Assembly (NCBI GenBank): GCA_963997925.1
Contig: CAXEOX010000004.1
Span: 1-64,000, forward strand
Reading direction: 5' to 3'
DNA from: UBA11650 sp963997925
GTDB lineage: Bacteria > Chloroflexota > Dehalococcoidia > Lucifugimonadales > UBA3495
Length of the DNA stretch: 64,000 nucleotides
The notes under the pieces are model-generated. The model saw nothing but the letters and a program-made list of their open reading frames with translations. It was not told the origin of the DNA and made no database searches. Numbering within the stretch: position 1 is the stretch's first letter; every line of letters starts with the position of its first letter. Both the position numbers and the translations under genes were made by a program. Positions 35,300 to 44,756 of the stretch are shown piece after piece.

Positions 35300-36316
35300 T
35301 CAGCGGCGCTCTGCTACCCGCATTCGGGCGCTGCGGCTACGTGGGTTACCGGTTACTTCTTCCGGAGTAGGTTTGATTACTCTGCGATTAACCAGATTCA
35401 CTGTTGGTTCGTGTTCGCAAACGCACACCGGGAATCCGGGAGGGCAGATACACATGGAGGACTCCCGCTGGAGAAACGTCTTCACTATTCTGTCTTCCAA
35501 GCTGTGATAGCTAATCACTGCCAGTCTTCCCGACGGTGCCAACAACTCGATAGCCGCCGACAACCCCGCCTCTACGTTGGTTAATTCATCGTTAACTTCG
35601 ATGCGGAGGGCCTGGAAGGTGCGTGTCGCCGGATGTACCCTACGGCCTTGCCTGGGCGACGGCCCCATGGCTGAAGCGACCAGAGAAGCCAGTTGACCCG
35701 TGGAATTGACCGGGCGGTTCCTTACGATGGCCCGGGCGATCCGGCGGGACCTGGGTTCTTCTCCATATTCAAATATCACGTTGGCCAGGTCTTCTTCCGA
35801 ATAATTGTTGACGACATCGTCAGCGGATAGAGGACCGTTGGGGTCAAAGCGCATATCCAGAGGTTCATCGGTCTGAAAACTGAACCCGTAGCCCGGCGTA
35901 TCGAGCTGCCGCGAAGACAAACCCAAGTCCATGAGGACGCCGTCCACGCGATCGAACCCATGCTGGTTGGCCATAGCAACCATCTGGGTGTAGCTACCTT
36001 GAAGAGGGATAAAGCGGTCGCCGAATCGCTCCAAGCGATCGGCAGCCCTGGCAAAGGAGCGGGGGTCGCGATCGATACCCAGAACCCGGCCTTCAGGAGT
36101 TGAGAGCTGGAGCAGCCCGGAAGAGTGGCCACCTTCGCCCAACGTCGCATCCAAATAGATGCCGCCGGGATGAACCAGTAGGCGCTCCAGCGTTTCCGCA
36201 AGGAGGACCGGCAGGTGGAAGCCCTGATTTTGGTCAACGGGACCGGTGGACTGTGTCACACCGCCACTCCAAAGGCCATCAAAAGGCTTTTCAATTGTCG
36301 ATACCGCAAGAACCAC
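35300..36316 (-). CDS. rsmH: 16S rRNA (cytosine-1402-N4)-methyltransferase
   Basis: 338 residues. It methylates C1402 of 16S rRNA at N4 using SAM. The N-terminal HLPVLLAETLERL, the SAM loop YLDATLGEGGHSSGLL and the C-terminal AVISYHSLEDRIVKTF and RSRSARMRVAERR are typical. GTG 36316 has GGGAG 5-6 nt upstream. It is 43 bp before ftsA. The N-terminal 30 residues are not conserved. Confidence 0.95.
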   Translation of the reverse strand: MVLAVSTIEKPFDGLWSGGVTQSTGPVDQNQGFHLPVLLAETLERLLVHPGGIYLDATLGEGGHSSGLLQLSTPEGRVLGIDRDPRSFARAADRLERFGDRFIPLQGSYTQMVAMANQHGFDRVDGVLMDLGLSSRQLDTPGYGFSFQTDEPLDMRFDPNGPLSADDVVNNYSEEDLANVIFEYGEEPRSRRIARAIVRNRPVNSTGQLASLVASAMGPSPRQGRRVHPATRTFQALRIEVNDELTNVEAGLSAAIELLAPSGRLAVISYHSLEDRIVKTFLQRESSMCICPPGFPVCVCEHEPTVNLVNRRVIKPTPEEVTGNPRSRSARMRVAERR

Positions 36317-36401
36317 CGTGTCTCCCAGAATGGCAATCCTCGGTCCTATCGGGGACCTGCAACTGCCGTTTTCAAACTGGTTTAGCTGCCCTATGAGTTA
36401 C

Positions 36402-36436
36402 CAGGGGATAAAATCGAGATCCAGGTATCTCCCCTG
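36402..36436 (-). other. Hairpin in the rsmH leader
   Basis: CAGGGGATA / TATCTCCCCTG pair across 15 bases, inside the long leader of rsmH. It is near a CCCTAAAGGG palindrome (36440-36449). No T-run, so not a terminator. Function unknown. Confidence 0.35.
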
Positions 36437-36604
36437 ACACCCTAAAGGGACTGCCGTTCCGGGATACATCGGCTCTCCTGCGAAATCGTCAGGTTAGCCA
36501 AGATTGGCCGGGCGCCGGTCGAAGTGCTCGGCCTGCGTCGGCGTTGATGCGTCAAGGAGATGGGGCTTTCGTCCGCCAAACCCTTTATCCACATCATTTG
36601 CGCA

Positions 36605-36634
36605 AACTTACCAATCCGGGTATGTAAATGTCAA
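36605..36634 (-). promoter_or_regulatory. Candidate promoter of rsmH-ftsA-ftsZ
   Basis: TTGACA (36634-36629), an 18-bp spacer and a weak TAAGTT (36610-36605) on the minus strand, about 290 bp before rsmH. The 700-bp space 36317-37016 has no recognisable gene. Confidence 0.4.
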
Positions 36635-36882
36635 CGGTTTTTAAGAATCTTTTTAAACCTTTTTTATGTTTTTACCAATTTTGGTCGTTTTCCCAATACT
36701 GCGGGAGGATTGCCGACCCCGAGGCATGGGACCATCACCGCACTTCATATATATAATGAAAGGGCGGAGTGGGCGGGCAAATGTCATAGCCCCAACCTCT
36801 GAATCCGAACCGGACGCCAGGCCATCCACGCCGCCCAGTCAAGGCCGCGAGGCCGGAAACCTATTAACGAAGGGGTGGTTAT

Positions 36883-36890
36883 GCTATACT
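36883..36890 (+). promoter_or_regulatory. Extended -10 promoter upstream of tig
   Basis: TGC-TATACT is a good extended -10 element with only a weak -35, about 125 bp before the tig start. Confidence 0.5.
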
Positions 36891-37016
36891 GAGCCATATT
36901 TCCAGTTCAGAAGTAGTCGTTGGTGTGGGGATGGGCGGGCAGTGTTCACTACTCTCGGCATTTCGCACATCAGCATCCCGTATAGCGGTATCTCTATGGA
37001 ACGGAGTTAGCCAACG

Positions 37017-38417
37017 GTGATCGTCACCAAGGAGTCCGAAACCCCCACAGATATCACTCTCAATGTATCCATGGCGTCCGAGGACGAAGAGCCCTTCATC
37101 GGGCGGTCTTACCGCCGGTTGGCGAGCAGGGTCAAGATTCCAGGGTTCCGCCCTGGTAAAGCCCCCAGGTCAATAGTAGAAAGCCATCTGGGCCGCACCG
37201 CACTGGTTCAAGAGGCACTGGAGTTCATGATTCCGGAGACTCTGAATCAAGTCCTGAGCGATGAATCGATTCAGGCCTATGCCGACCCCCAGTTGGAACT
37301 ATTGGAGATTGAACCGGTTTCGTTCAAGGCGATTGTTCCTCTGGAACCCCTAGTAGATCTGGGAGATTTCCGCAGTATCCACGTTGACCGGGAGCCAGTG
37401 GAAGTCACAGAAGAACAGGTGGACGAAGTCGTCGAACAGCTTCGGAACGAATCCGCCCCCTGGGATCCGGTGGAACGCCCCGTCCAATTCGGCGACCTGC
37501 TGAACTTGAACGTCGACGGCACCATTGAAGGGGACCAAGCCATAAACGACAAAGGTGTCGACTTCATACCTGAAAAAGAAAATCCCATGCCCATGCCCGG
37601 CTTCTCAGCAGCCCTGGTGGGCATGACCGCCGGTGAAACCAAAGAGCTTTCACTCTTCGTTCCCGACGACCACAACCAGGAAGAGTACGCCGGCAAGGAA
37701 TGCCAATTCAAAGTCGAAGTGCTCTCCATCAAAGAGAAGCTACTCCCCGAATTGGACGATGAATTCGCCAAGGGAATCAGAGACGGTTACGAAAGCCTGG
37801 AGGCACTAAAAGACTTCGTGCGCCAGCGTATAAAGGATGACGGCGAAGCCTCCGCGGATCGTCAGGCTCAGGAAGCCAGCGTGCAGGAGTTGCTCAAGAC
37901 AGCCTCTGTCCAAGCCTCGGACCTGATTTACCAGCGCGAACTGGACCACATGTACGAAGAACGCGAGCGATCCTTGCGCAGCCAGCGTATGGACATGGAT
38001 ACCTATCTCGGCTACATCGGAAAGACAGGCGAGGAATGGCGGGAGGAACTGCGGCCCAGAGCCGAGGAGCGGCTTAACACCTACTTGGTGCTAAGAAAGC
38101 TGGCTGAGGAAGAAAGCATCGAAATCTCCCCCGAAGACATTCAATCTGAGATAGACACCATCGTTGTCAATGCAGGCGATTCTGAGGAAACGATGAGAAA
38201 TACTCTCTCCTCGGAAAGTGCCCACGAGTCCATCCGATCGTCCTTGGTGAACCGCCAAGTGATGGCCCGTTTACTAGAAATAACCGGCGCCGCGGCCCCT
38301 GGCTCAACCGATCAACCTGCCAATGAGGAAGAGGCCGAGGACTCCCAAGAAGAATCAGATGCGGCCGGTTCGCCGGACCCTGAAGAACCAGAACAAGGAG
38401 CAGAGCCAGATGCTTAA
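37017..38417 (+). CDS. tig: Trigger factor (ribosome-associated chaperone)
   Basis: 466 residues. The N-terminal ribosome-binding domain has the signature VKIPGFRPGKAPRSIVESHLG, followed by the FKBP-like PPIase domain (about 150-235) and a helical C-terminal chaperone domain. The C-terminus ends in a long Glu/Asp-rich tail. GTG start 37017. It overlaps clpP by 8 nt; the tig-clpP-clpX order is classic. Confidence 0.96.
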   Translation: MIVTKESETPTDITLNVSMASEDEEPFIGRSYRRLASRVKIPGFRPGKAPRSIVESHLGRTALVQEALEFMIPETLNQVLSDESIQAYADPQLELLEIEPVSFKAIVPLEPLVDLGDFRSIHVDREPVEVTEEQVDEVVEQLRNESAPWDPVERPVQFGDLLNLNVDGTIEGDQAINDKGVDFIPEKENPMPMPGFSAALVGMTAGETKELSLFVPDDHNQEEYAGKECQFKVEVLSIKEKLLPELDDEFAKGIRDGYESLEALKDFVRQRIKDDGEASADRQAQEASVQELLKTASVQASDLIYQRELDHMYEERERSLRSQRMDMDTYLGYIGKTGEEWREELRPRAEERLNTYLVLRKLAEEESIEISPEDIQSEIDTIVVNAGDSEETMRNTLSSESAHESIRSSLVNRQVMARLLEITGAAAPGSTDQPANEEEAEDSQEESDAAGSPDPEEPEQGAEPDA

Positions 38418-39114
38418 TTACCCCCAAGACTCATCGATGAACCAGGTAAGTAACTTTGGCCAACAGGCCGGAGATAACGGATTATTCGTTCCCCAGAACA
38501 TCATTCCCATGGTCATTGAGACCAGTCCTCGGGGGGAACGGGCATTCGATATCTACTCCCTTCTACTTAAAGAGCGAATCATCTTCTTGGGCACGCAGAT
38601 CCACGACCAGATGGCGAACGTGATTATCGCCCAGCTCCTGTTCCTAGAACGGGAAGACCCTGACAAGAGCATAAGCATATACATCAATAGCCCCGGTGGC
38701 GTCATCAGTTCCGGATTGGCGATCTACGATACGATGCAACTGATTAAACCGGAAGTGTCCACCATTTGCCTGGGCATGACCGCCAGCATGGCCACCATAT
38801 TGCTCGCCGGCGGAGCCAAAGGAAAGCGGTACGCTTTGCCCAATTCCACTATCCACATGCACCAAGCGATGGGTGGCGCACAGGGTCAGGCCAGTGACAT
38901 CGAGATCGCAGCTCGGGAGATTCTCCGGTTACAGGATTCGATACGTACCCTACTGGTCAAGCATACTGGGCAGACCTACGACAAGATTACCCGTGATACC
39001 GACCGGGATTTCTACCTCACCTCAGAGCAAGCCGTAGAATATTCCTTGGTCGATGAGATTCTTGGTGCCGCACCAGCCGAAGAGAATGGCACCGGTGAAG
39101 GTGACAAGACCTAG
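38410..39114 (+). CDS. clpP: ATP-dependent Clp protease proteolytic subunit
   Basis: 234 residues from ATG 38410, which has AAGGAG 9 nt upstream and overlaps the tig stop; a longer in-frame start would run far into tig. Catalytic Ser is in CLGMTASMATIL, His in NSTIHMHQAMGG and Asp in TDRDFYLTSEQA. It forms a barrel with ClpX, encoded next. The N-terminal extension (about 20 residues) may be a propeptide. Confidence 0.96.
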   Translation: MLNYPQDSSMNQVSNFGQQAGDNGLFVPQNIIPMVIETSPRGERAFDIYSLLLKERIIFLGTQIHDQMANVIIAQLLFLEREDPDKSISIYINSPGGVISSGLAIYDTMQLIKPEVSTICLGMTASMATILLAGGAKGKRYALPNSTIHMHQAMGGAQGQASDIEIAAREILRLQDSIRTLLVKHTGQTYDKITRDTDRDFYLTSEQAVEYSLVDEILGAAPAEENGTGEGDKT

Positions 39115-39270
39115 TCCTGAACGACTCAAAGGCGATTCGATATAGCAAATTACATCCATTCGGCCTGCCCTAAGGCTCCGATTACAATTGATGCACGGCA
39201 GACAAGGCGAACCCTAGGGTCGAAGGCATTGGAGTTGAATTCATAGATATCTTCGTAGTTCCGGGGGTGA

Positions 39271-40563
39271 GTGGTGGCCAGCAATAAAAATGCGCCTAGG
39301 CTTTCCCAGTGTTCGTTCTGCGAGAAAGCCCAGGCAAGGTCCCGAATGGTGATGGCTGGACAGGGAAGGGCGGCGGTCTGCTACGATTGTATCCAAGTTC
39401 TAGGCCAGTTGGTTGAAGACGAGGCCCCAAAGAAAAAGGTAGCGCGGGAAGATAACGGCCCACTGGTTCCTCGAAAGATCTACTCCAATCTAGATACGTA
39501 TGTTGTCGCTCAGGAACGCGCCAAAAAGATACTGAGCGTGGCCGTCTACAACCACTTCAAGCGTATATGGAACGGCAAGAACTCCTCGGATATAGAACTC
39601 CAAAAGACCAACATTCTGCTTATGGGTCCCACCGGTTGCGGCAAGACCCTTCTGGCGGAAACCCTAGCACGCACTTTGGATGTCCCGTTCGCTGTTTGCG
39701 ATGCCACGTCGCTTACCGAGTCTGGATATGTGGGGGAGGATGTGGAAAACATCCTCCTCCGTTTGATTCAGGCAGCCGATTGGGATGTCTCCCGAGCCGA
39801 GCACGGCATCATTTACATCGACGAGTTGGATAAAATCGCCCGGAAAGAGGGCGTGAACCGCTCCATCACCAGAGACGTATCCGGCGAAGGCGTCCAGCAA
39901 GAGCTGTTGAAGATTATCGAAGGATGCGTCGCCAACGTGCCGCCCCAGGGGGGCCGTAAACACCCGCACCAGGAATTTCTACAGATCGACACTCGCAACG
40001 TCCTGTTTATCTGTGGTGGCGCCTTTGATGGCTTGGACGAGATTGTCTCTAAAAGACTGGTCTCCAGCTCCTCCCGTGTCGGCTTCCTCGCCAGCGGCCG
40101 GAATGGGGAACAAGAGCCTAATAATCACCTGAGCGAAGTCACACCGGACGACCTCCTCCAGTTCGGATTTATTCCGGAAATGGTAGGGCGGCTGCCGGTA
40201 ACCGTGTCGCTGGAACCCTTGGACAAAGACTCTCTGATCCGGGTGCTTACCGAGCCAAAGAACGCCATCGTAAAGCAGTACCAACAGTTATTCAGCATGG
40301 ACGGGGTAGAGCTGGAGTTCACTTCCGAAGGGTTGGAAGCCGGCGCTGAACGGGCATTGGCTCATCAGACCGGGGCCAGGAGCCTGCGTTACATCATAGA
40401 AGAGACTTTGCTTGACGTGATGTACGAACTTCCTTCGTTGACCGATATCGTGCGGTGCGTGGTGGGACGGGAGGCGGTGGAAGGCAAGGCCGACCCTGCA
40501 CTAATCACGGAGTCCGGCGAGACTCTGGACATCGACTTGGGGTTGGTGGAAAAGTCGGCTTAG
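39271..40563 (+). CDS. clpX: ATP-dependent unfoldase ClpX
   Basis: 430 residues. The N-terminal zinc-binding domain is CSFCEKAQ..CYDC, followed by the AAA+ module with Walker A GPTGCGKTLLAETLA, Walker B GIIYIDELDKI and sensor 2 in GARSLRYIIEE. It feeds proteins to ClpP. The start is one of two adjacent GTG codons. Its last 4 nt overlap the convergent formyltransferase gene. Confidence 0.96.
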   Translation: MVASNKNAPRLSQCSFCEKAQARSRMVMAGQGRAAVCYDCIQVLGQLVEDEAPKKKVAREDNGPLVPRKIYSNLDTYVVAQERAKKILSVAVYNHFKRIWNGKNSSDIELQKTNILLMGPTGCGKTLLAETLARTLDVPFAVCDATSLTESGYVGEDVENILLRLIQAADWDVSRAEHGIIYIDELDKIARKEGVNRSITRDVSGEGVQQELLKIIEGCVANVPPQGGRKHPHQEFLQIDTRNVLFICGGAFDGLDEIVSKRLVSSSSRVGFLASGRNGEQEPNNHLSEVTPDDLLQFGFIPEMVGRLPVTVSLEPLDKDSLIRVLTEPKNAIVKQYQQLFSMDGVELEFTSEGLEAGAERALAHQTGARSLRYIIEETLLDVMYELPSLTDIVRCVVGREAVEGKADPALITESGETLDIDLGLVEKSA

Positions 40564-41399
40564 GCATCGCCTGCCGCCGAATCCTCCGCCATCGCCCGCT
40601 GTATCTCCGGGTCCAAGCAGATTCCGGGGAAAGCCCCCGTCTCCGAACCGCCAGGTGCTGCCCCATATAACACCCGACCGTCCCTGATGTTTACGCGGCC
40701 ATCGGCCACGGCCCGTAGCGTTTCAAACAACAGATAGGGCTCTCTTTGGTATTCGGCCTGCCTAATCATCTGAAACAGGGCAAACTCCTCTCCCACTTCC
40801 ATCGTAACCTTATCCAGATCGCCCTGCTCCGCAGCCAGCCATTGCTCATCGATCTGCGGCCCGGTCAGCGGCACCGTGCAATAGGAAATCAGAGGACCTC
40901 TGTCCACCTCTTCTGTCGCCAGGTGAATCATAGCGCCCGTCCTATCCGCCCGAGTCTCGATCAAACGCCAAACCACTTCCTGCCAGGTGCCGATGGGACC
41001 GTCGGGAAGCGCAGGATGCAGATTCAGCATCGGATATTGACGGCTCATGGGGCCGCCGACAATCAGCATATATCCGGCCAGCACGCAGATGTCGGGTTGA
41101 AAGCCGCTCAGCAATTCCATCACCCGGCCGTCATATTCGGCGCGATGATCGGCGAAACGCCCCCCCATCTCCCGACGGAACTTGTTGGAAGATAGGGTAG
41201 CCACATTCAATCCGTAATCCCCGGCTAGCTCAAAAAACTGGTCTGAGCCTTCGGTCTCACCAGGCTCCCGGTTGCTGAAAACGAACTGGATGCGGGCGTC
41301 TAGGAGCCCTTTTTCCAACCGGTCCTGAACGAATCTCAACAAACCCTGAGAGCCAGGGCCTCTACCGGTGGAGAACCAGCCGATGTTAAGCATATCCAC
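40560..41399 (-). CDS. Formyltransferase-family protein (PurN-like)
   Basis: 279 residues. The Rossmann-like formyl transferase fold is marked by FQPDICVLAGYMLIVG, the catalytic NLHPALPDGPIGT and the following TGAMIHLATEEVDRGPLI. It is longer than PurN (about 200) because of a C-terminal extension. The substrate may be GAR or another amine. It lies at the end of the dprA-xseB operon. Confidence 0.75.
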   Translation of the reverse strand: MDMLNIGWFSTGRGPGSQGLLRFVQDRLEKGLLDARIQFVFSNREPGETEGSDQFFELAGDYGLNVATLSSNKFRREMGGRFADHRAEYDGRVMELLSGFQPDICVLAGYMLIVGGPMSRQYPMLNLHPALPDGPIGTWQEVVWRLIETRADRTGAMIHLATEEVDRGPLISYCTVPLTGPQIDEQWLAAEQGDLDKVTMEVGEEFALFQMIRQAEYQREPYLLFETLRAVADGRVNIRDGRVLYGAAPGGSETGAFPGICLDPEIQRAMAEDSAAGDA

Positions 41400-41421
41400 C
41401 CATCATCCAACGCAGCGGAAC

Positions 41422-41691
41422 CTACACTTGCGGGTCCCACTCCTCCTCATCGGAAGCCAGCGCGAAACTGTCTTTAAGGTTGGTGATTTTCAGTTCAGCC
41501 TCGTCCAGCAGTTGGTTGCAACGCCGGACCAAGTTCATGCCTTCTTCGTAGCGAGCAGTGGCGTCGGCAAGGCTCAAGCCGCCGTCGTCCAGAGACTCGG
41601 CCATTTCATTCAAACGCTGGAACGCCTCTTCAAAGGAGAGGGTTTCCAGGTCTTTCTGGGACTGGGGTTCTTTTGTATCAGCCATATCCAA
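41422..41691 (-). CDS. xseB: Exodeoxyribonuclease VII small subunit
   Basis: 89 residues. LSFEEAFQRLNEMAESLDDGG and LADATARYEEGMNLVRRCNQLLDEAELKI form the canonical two-helix XseB. It binds XseA to degrade single-stranded DNA. The gap to xseA is 106 bp. Confidence 0.93.
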   Translation of the reverse strand: MDMADTKEPQSQKDLETLSFEEAFQRLNEMAESLDDGGLSLADATARYEEGMNLVRRCNQLLDEAELKITNLKDSFALASDEEEWDPQV

Positions 41692-41797
41692 GGCCTCCCA
41701 GGCATCACCTGAGAAAGTATATTACTTATGCCGCCCCGTTAGGAGAATCCTACCAGGTCGATCTTGGGGTGGGAAACATTAACGAATTAAGGCGCGT

Positions 41798-43045
41798 TTA
41801 GAGCAAGCGCTCCATCCCAGCGGCGGTGGCGCCAGCCTTTTTTCTCTTAGCCGGTTGGGGTTTGGCAGTCCCGCCCGCAGTGGCCTCAACGATACCATCA
41901 CTGACGGTGATTGAGAGCGAATCGCCAACTTCAACCTGTCCGGCCTTAGTTACGACATCGCCCGCTGTCCCCTTCTGTACCACCGAATAGCCTCGGCGCA
42001 GGGTGGCAACGGGGTCCAGCGTCCGGATCCGGTCCTGCCGGTTTTCGACCTGTAACCGGGTCAACTTCAGCCGGTTGACGAGGGCTATTCCTGCGCTGCG
42101 AGCAACATCATCAACCCGGCGCCGCCAGTTGTTGGTATCGGGCAAGATGCCTTCGAGAATCCCAGACATTCTGGCCACATCGGACCGCCTGGAATCCGCA
42201 TGATAGGCCCAGATCCGGTCGAAGTACCCTAAAATCTCATCCAACTGCTGTCTCAGCACATATTGGTCCGGGACCACAATCTCCGCTGCGGCGGAAGGCG
42301 TGGGTGCTCTCAAGTCAGCCACCCGGTCGGAGATGGTGAAGTCGGTTTCATGACCGATGGCACTGACGGTTGGGATGCGGCTGGCATAGATGGCTCTGGC
42401 TACTTCTTCCTCGTTGAAAGGCCACAACTCTTCCAGGGCCCCACCGCCTCGGGCCAGCACTATGACGTCGGCTCGACCGTCCCGGTTGAGACCCTCTATA
42501 GCAGCCACTAACTCACCGGCGGCATTCGGACCCTGAACCAACGATGGAGCAAGCAGAAGCTCCGCCAATGGGTAGCGCCTCCGGAGAACGTTCTGGATGT
42601 CATGGAGCACGGCGCCCGACGGAGAGGTAACCACGCCAATAACCTTGGGGAACAGGGGCAGAGACCTCTTTCGGGACTGCTCAAACAACCCCTCGGCTTC
42701 CAGGCGCAGGGTCAAGCGTTCCAATTCCAGGGCTAGCTCGCCCACACCAGCGGCCATCGCCAGGTCCACCATGAAGTCGGTGGACCCCCGGGGCTCGTAG
42801 AACTGGAGCCGTCCATGGGCTAGAACTGCGGATCCGCTGGCCAGCAACTCAGCTCCCGGCTGACCGCGAAACATGACGCAGTTAAGTAAGGCTTGGTCGT
42901 CCTTCAAGGAGAAATAGGAGTGTCCAGCGGAAGAAACCCGAAGGTTGGAAACCTCGCCCTCCACCAGCACGTCGGCCAGCAGAGGGTCGTTTTCCAGAAC
43001 CTCTTTTACATGTTGCGAGACTTGGCTGACCGTGTAAACAGCCAC
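41798..43045 (-). CDS. xseA: Exodeoxyribonuclease VII large subunit
   Basis: 415 residues. The N-terminal OB domain (VSNLRVSSAGHSYFSLKDDQ) is followed by the catalytic domain with GVVTSPSGAVLHDIQNVLRRR and VIVLARGGGALEELWPFNEE and the HETDFTISDRVADLRAPTPSAAAE motif. The C-terminus is basic. It sits 4 bp after efp. Confidence 0.96.
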   Translation of the reverse strand: MAVYTVSQVSQHVKEVLENDPLLADVLVEGEVSNLRVSSAGHSYFSLKDDQALLNCVMFRGQPGAELLASGSAVLAHGRLQFYEPRGSTDFMVDLAMAAGVGELALELERLTLRLEAEGLFEQSRKRSLPLFPKVIGVVTSPSGAVLHDIQNVLRRRYPLAELLLAPSLVQGPNAAGELVAAIEGLNRDGRADVIVLARGGGALEELWPFNEEEVARAIYASRIPTVSAIGHETDFTISDRVADLRAPTPSAAAEIVVPDQYVLRQQLDEILGYFDRIWAYHADSRRSDVARMSGILEGILPDTNNWRRRVDDVARSAGIALVNRLKLTRLQVENRQDRIRTLDPVATLRRGYSVVQKGTAGDVVTKAGQVEVGDSLSITVSDGIVEATAGGTAKPQPAKRKKAGATAAGMERLL

Positions 43046-43049
43046 TAGG

Positions 43050-43619
43050 CTAGCTGCTGACTCGCTCGGTATATTCTCCGGTGCGCGTATCCACTTTTAT
43101 TATGTTGCCGGGAGCGATAAACGTCGGCACAGTCACCCGCAGGCCGGTTTCAAGGGTTGCAGGCTTGGTGCCTCCCTGGGCGGTATTTCCCTGGAAATTC
43201 GGTGGGGTTTCCTTAACTTCCAGATCGACATGGGTCGGAAGATTGAGGCTGATTACTTTCCCTTTGTAAAAGACCGCTTCAACCATCATCTGCTCTTTCA
43301 AGTAATCAAGGGACTTGCCCAATTGGGCCGAGTCCAAATCATATTGGTCGAACGTCTCTTGGTCCAGGAAGTAGTAGTAATCCCCGTCGGTGTACATATA
43401 CTGGGTCGGCCGGTTCTCGATGTCAGCCGCGGAGAACGAGGTATCGTATCGCTGGAAAGTCTTTTCTACAACCGCACCGGTCAACAGATTCTTCATCTTT
43501 AATCTGGTAACCGGAGCGCGCTGCTGCATCTTGTGGCGTTCGTAATCCATGATTTGCCAGGGCGCGTCTTCGAATTCGATGACGGTGCCCTTGCTTAGGT
43601 TGCTAAAGTTGATGCTCAT
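43050..43619 (-). CDS. efp: Translation elongation factor P
   Basis: 189 residues in three beta-barrel domains. The N-terminus has LSKGTVIEFEDAPWQIMDYE, the KMKNLLTGAVVEKTF anchor and the C-terminal VPTFIAPGNIIKVDTRTGEY. EF-P relieves ribosome stalling at polyproline. The tip loop, which carries a modified Lys or Arg in most bacteria, reads KMQQRAPV with Gln33 at that position. It is between pepQ and xseA. Confidence 0.94.
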   Translation of the reverse strand: MSINFSNLSKGTVIEFEDAPWQIMDYERHKMQQRAPVTRLKMKNLLTGAVVEKTFQRYDTSFSAADIENRPTQYMYTDGDYYYFLDQETFDQYDLDSAQLGKSLDYLKEQMMVEAVFYKGKVISLNLPTHVDLEVKETPPNFQGNTAQGGTKPATLETGLRVTVPTFIAPGNIIKVDTRTGEYTERVSS

Positions 43620-43688
43620 TCGAACCTTCCTCCCATTCGCCTGCCTTCAACCGATAACTGACAGCTATTAACCAACGACTGAGCCCGC

Positions 43689-44756
43689 CTACTTGGAGGC
43701 TTTGCTCAGTACTTTTGCTCCACCAGCTTCCAAAACGACGATATCTTCGATCCGTACACCGCCCCAACCGGGTAGATAGATGCCCGGCTCGACCGTGAAG
43801 ACCATGTTCGGCTCCAAGGTATCCTGGGACCGTGGGCCCACGCCGGGCCTCTCATGGACCTTTAAACCGACGCCATGGCCCAGACTATGGCCGAAGTTGT
43901 CTCCGTAGCCAGCATCTGAGATGACCATGCGGGATAAACCGTCGCAATCTTCGCCGGTCATGCCCGATCTTACGGTGTTGATGGCGATGAGTTGCGCTCC
44001 CAGCACGATGTCATAAATCTTGTTGAAAGTCTCATCGGGTTCCCCCACCACCACTGTTCGGGTAATGTCTGAGCAATACCCGTCAGCTATGGCCCCCATG
44101 TCGATGACTATGGGTTCACCCGCTTGAATAGGCCGGTCCGACGGCATGTGATGGGCCATCGCTCCATTAGGACCGGAGGCCACGATGGTTTCGAAACTCA
44201 GACCGTCGGCGCCGGACTCCCGCATCGCCTTTTCCATGCGCCAGGCGACTTCCTTCTCGGTCATTCCCACTTTAATCGTGGGGCAAACAGCTTCCATCGC
44301 TGCATCCGAGGCATCGATAGCCTTCTGCAGCAATGCAATCTCTTGGCCGTCTTTTATAACCCGATGCTCTTCAGCGATGCCAGAGGCCGCTACTAGCGAG
44401 ACTTTGCCGAGGTTCCCGTCCTGCTTCAGCGCATCCAGGATGCTGTCATAGTTCGCGACAGTCATGTGACGATTCTCGAATCCAACACGTTGAATCCCGG
44501 ACTCTTTGAGGTGCTCCAGCAGCCAGTCCCAGCCGCCCCTCACCTCAATGACTTGAAATCCGGGAGCTTGACCGGCGGCCTGCTCGGTGTAGCGGGAATC
44601 GGTGAATAACGTCGCTTGGGCGGAGGTGATTAGCAGATATCCAGCGGACCCGGTGAATCCTGAAAGATAGCGGCGGTTTTCCGGAGCGGAAATCAGCATT
44701 GCGTCCAGATTTCTCTCGGGCAACTGGCTCGCCAATCGCTCCAAGCGCTCGCTCAT
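43689..44756 (-). CDS. Xaa-Pro aminopeptidase / proline dipeptidase family protein
   Basis: 355 residues from ATG 44756, which overlaps the aroQ stop by one base (TAATG); longer starts run into aroQ. The creatinase-like N-domain (NRRYLSGFTGSAGYLLI) is followed by the pita-bread metallopeptidase with GEPIVIDMGAIADGYCSDITRT, HSLGHGVGLKVHERP and VFTVEPGIYLPGWGGVRIED, supplying D, D, H, E, E metal ligands. It is near efp, a common pairing. Confidence 0.92.
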   Translation of the reverse strand: MSERLERLASQLPERNLDAMLISAPENRRYLSGFTGSAGYLLITSAQATLFTDSRYTEQAAGQAPGFQVIEVRGGWDWLLEHLKESGIQRVGFENRHMTVANYDSILDALKQDGNLGKVSLVAASGIAEEHRVIKDGQEIALLQKAIDASDAAMEAVCPTIKVGMTEKEVAWRMEKAMRESGADGLSFETIVASGPNGAMAHHMPSDRPIQAGEPIVIDMGAIADGYCSDITRTVVVGEPDETFNKIYDIVLGAQLIAINTVRSGMTGEDCDGLSRMVISDAGYGDNFGHSLGHGVGLKVHERPGVGPRSQDTLEPNMVFTVEPGIYLPGWGGVRIEDIVVLEAGGAKVLSKASK

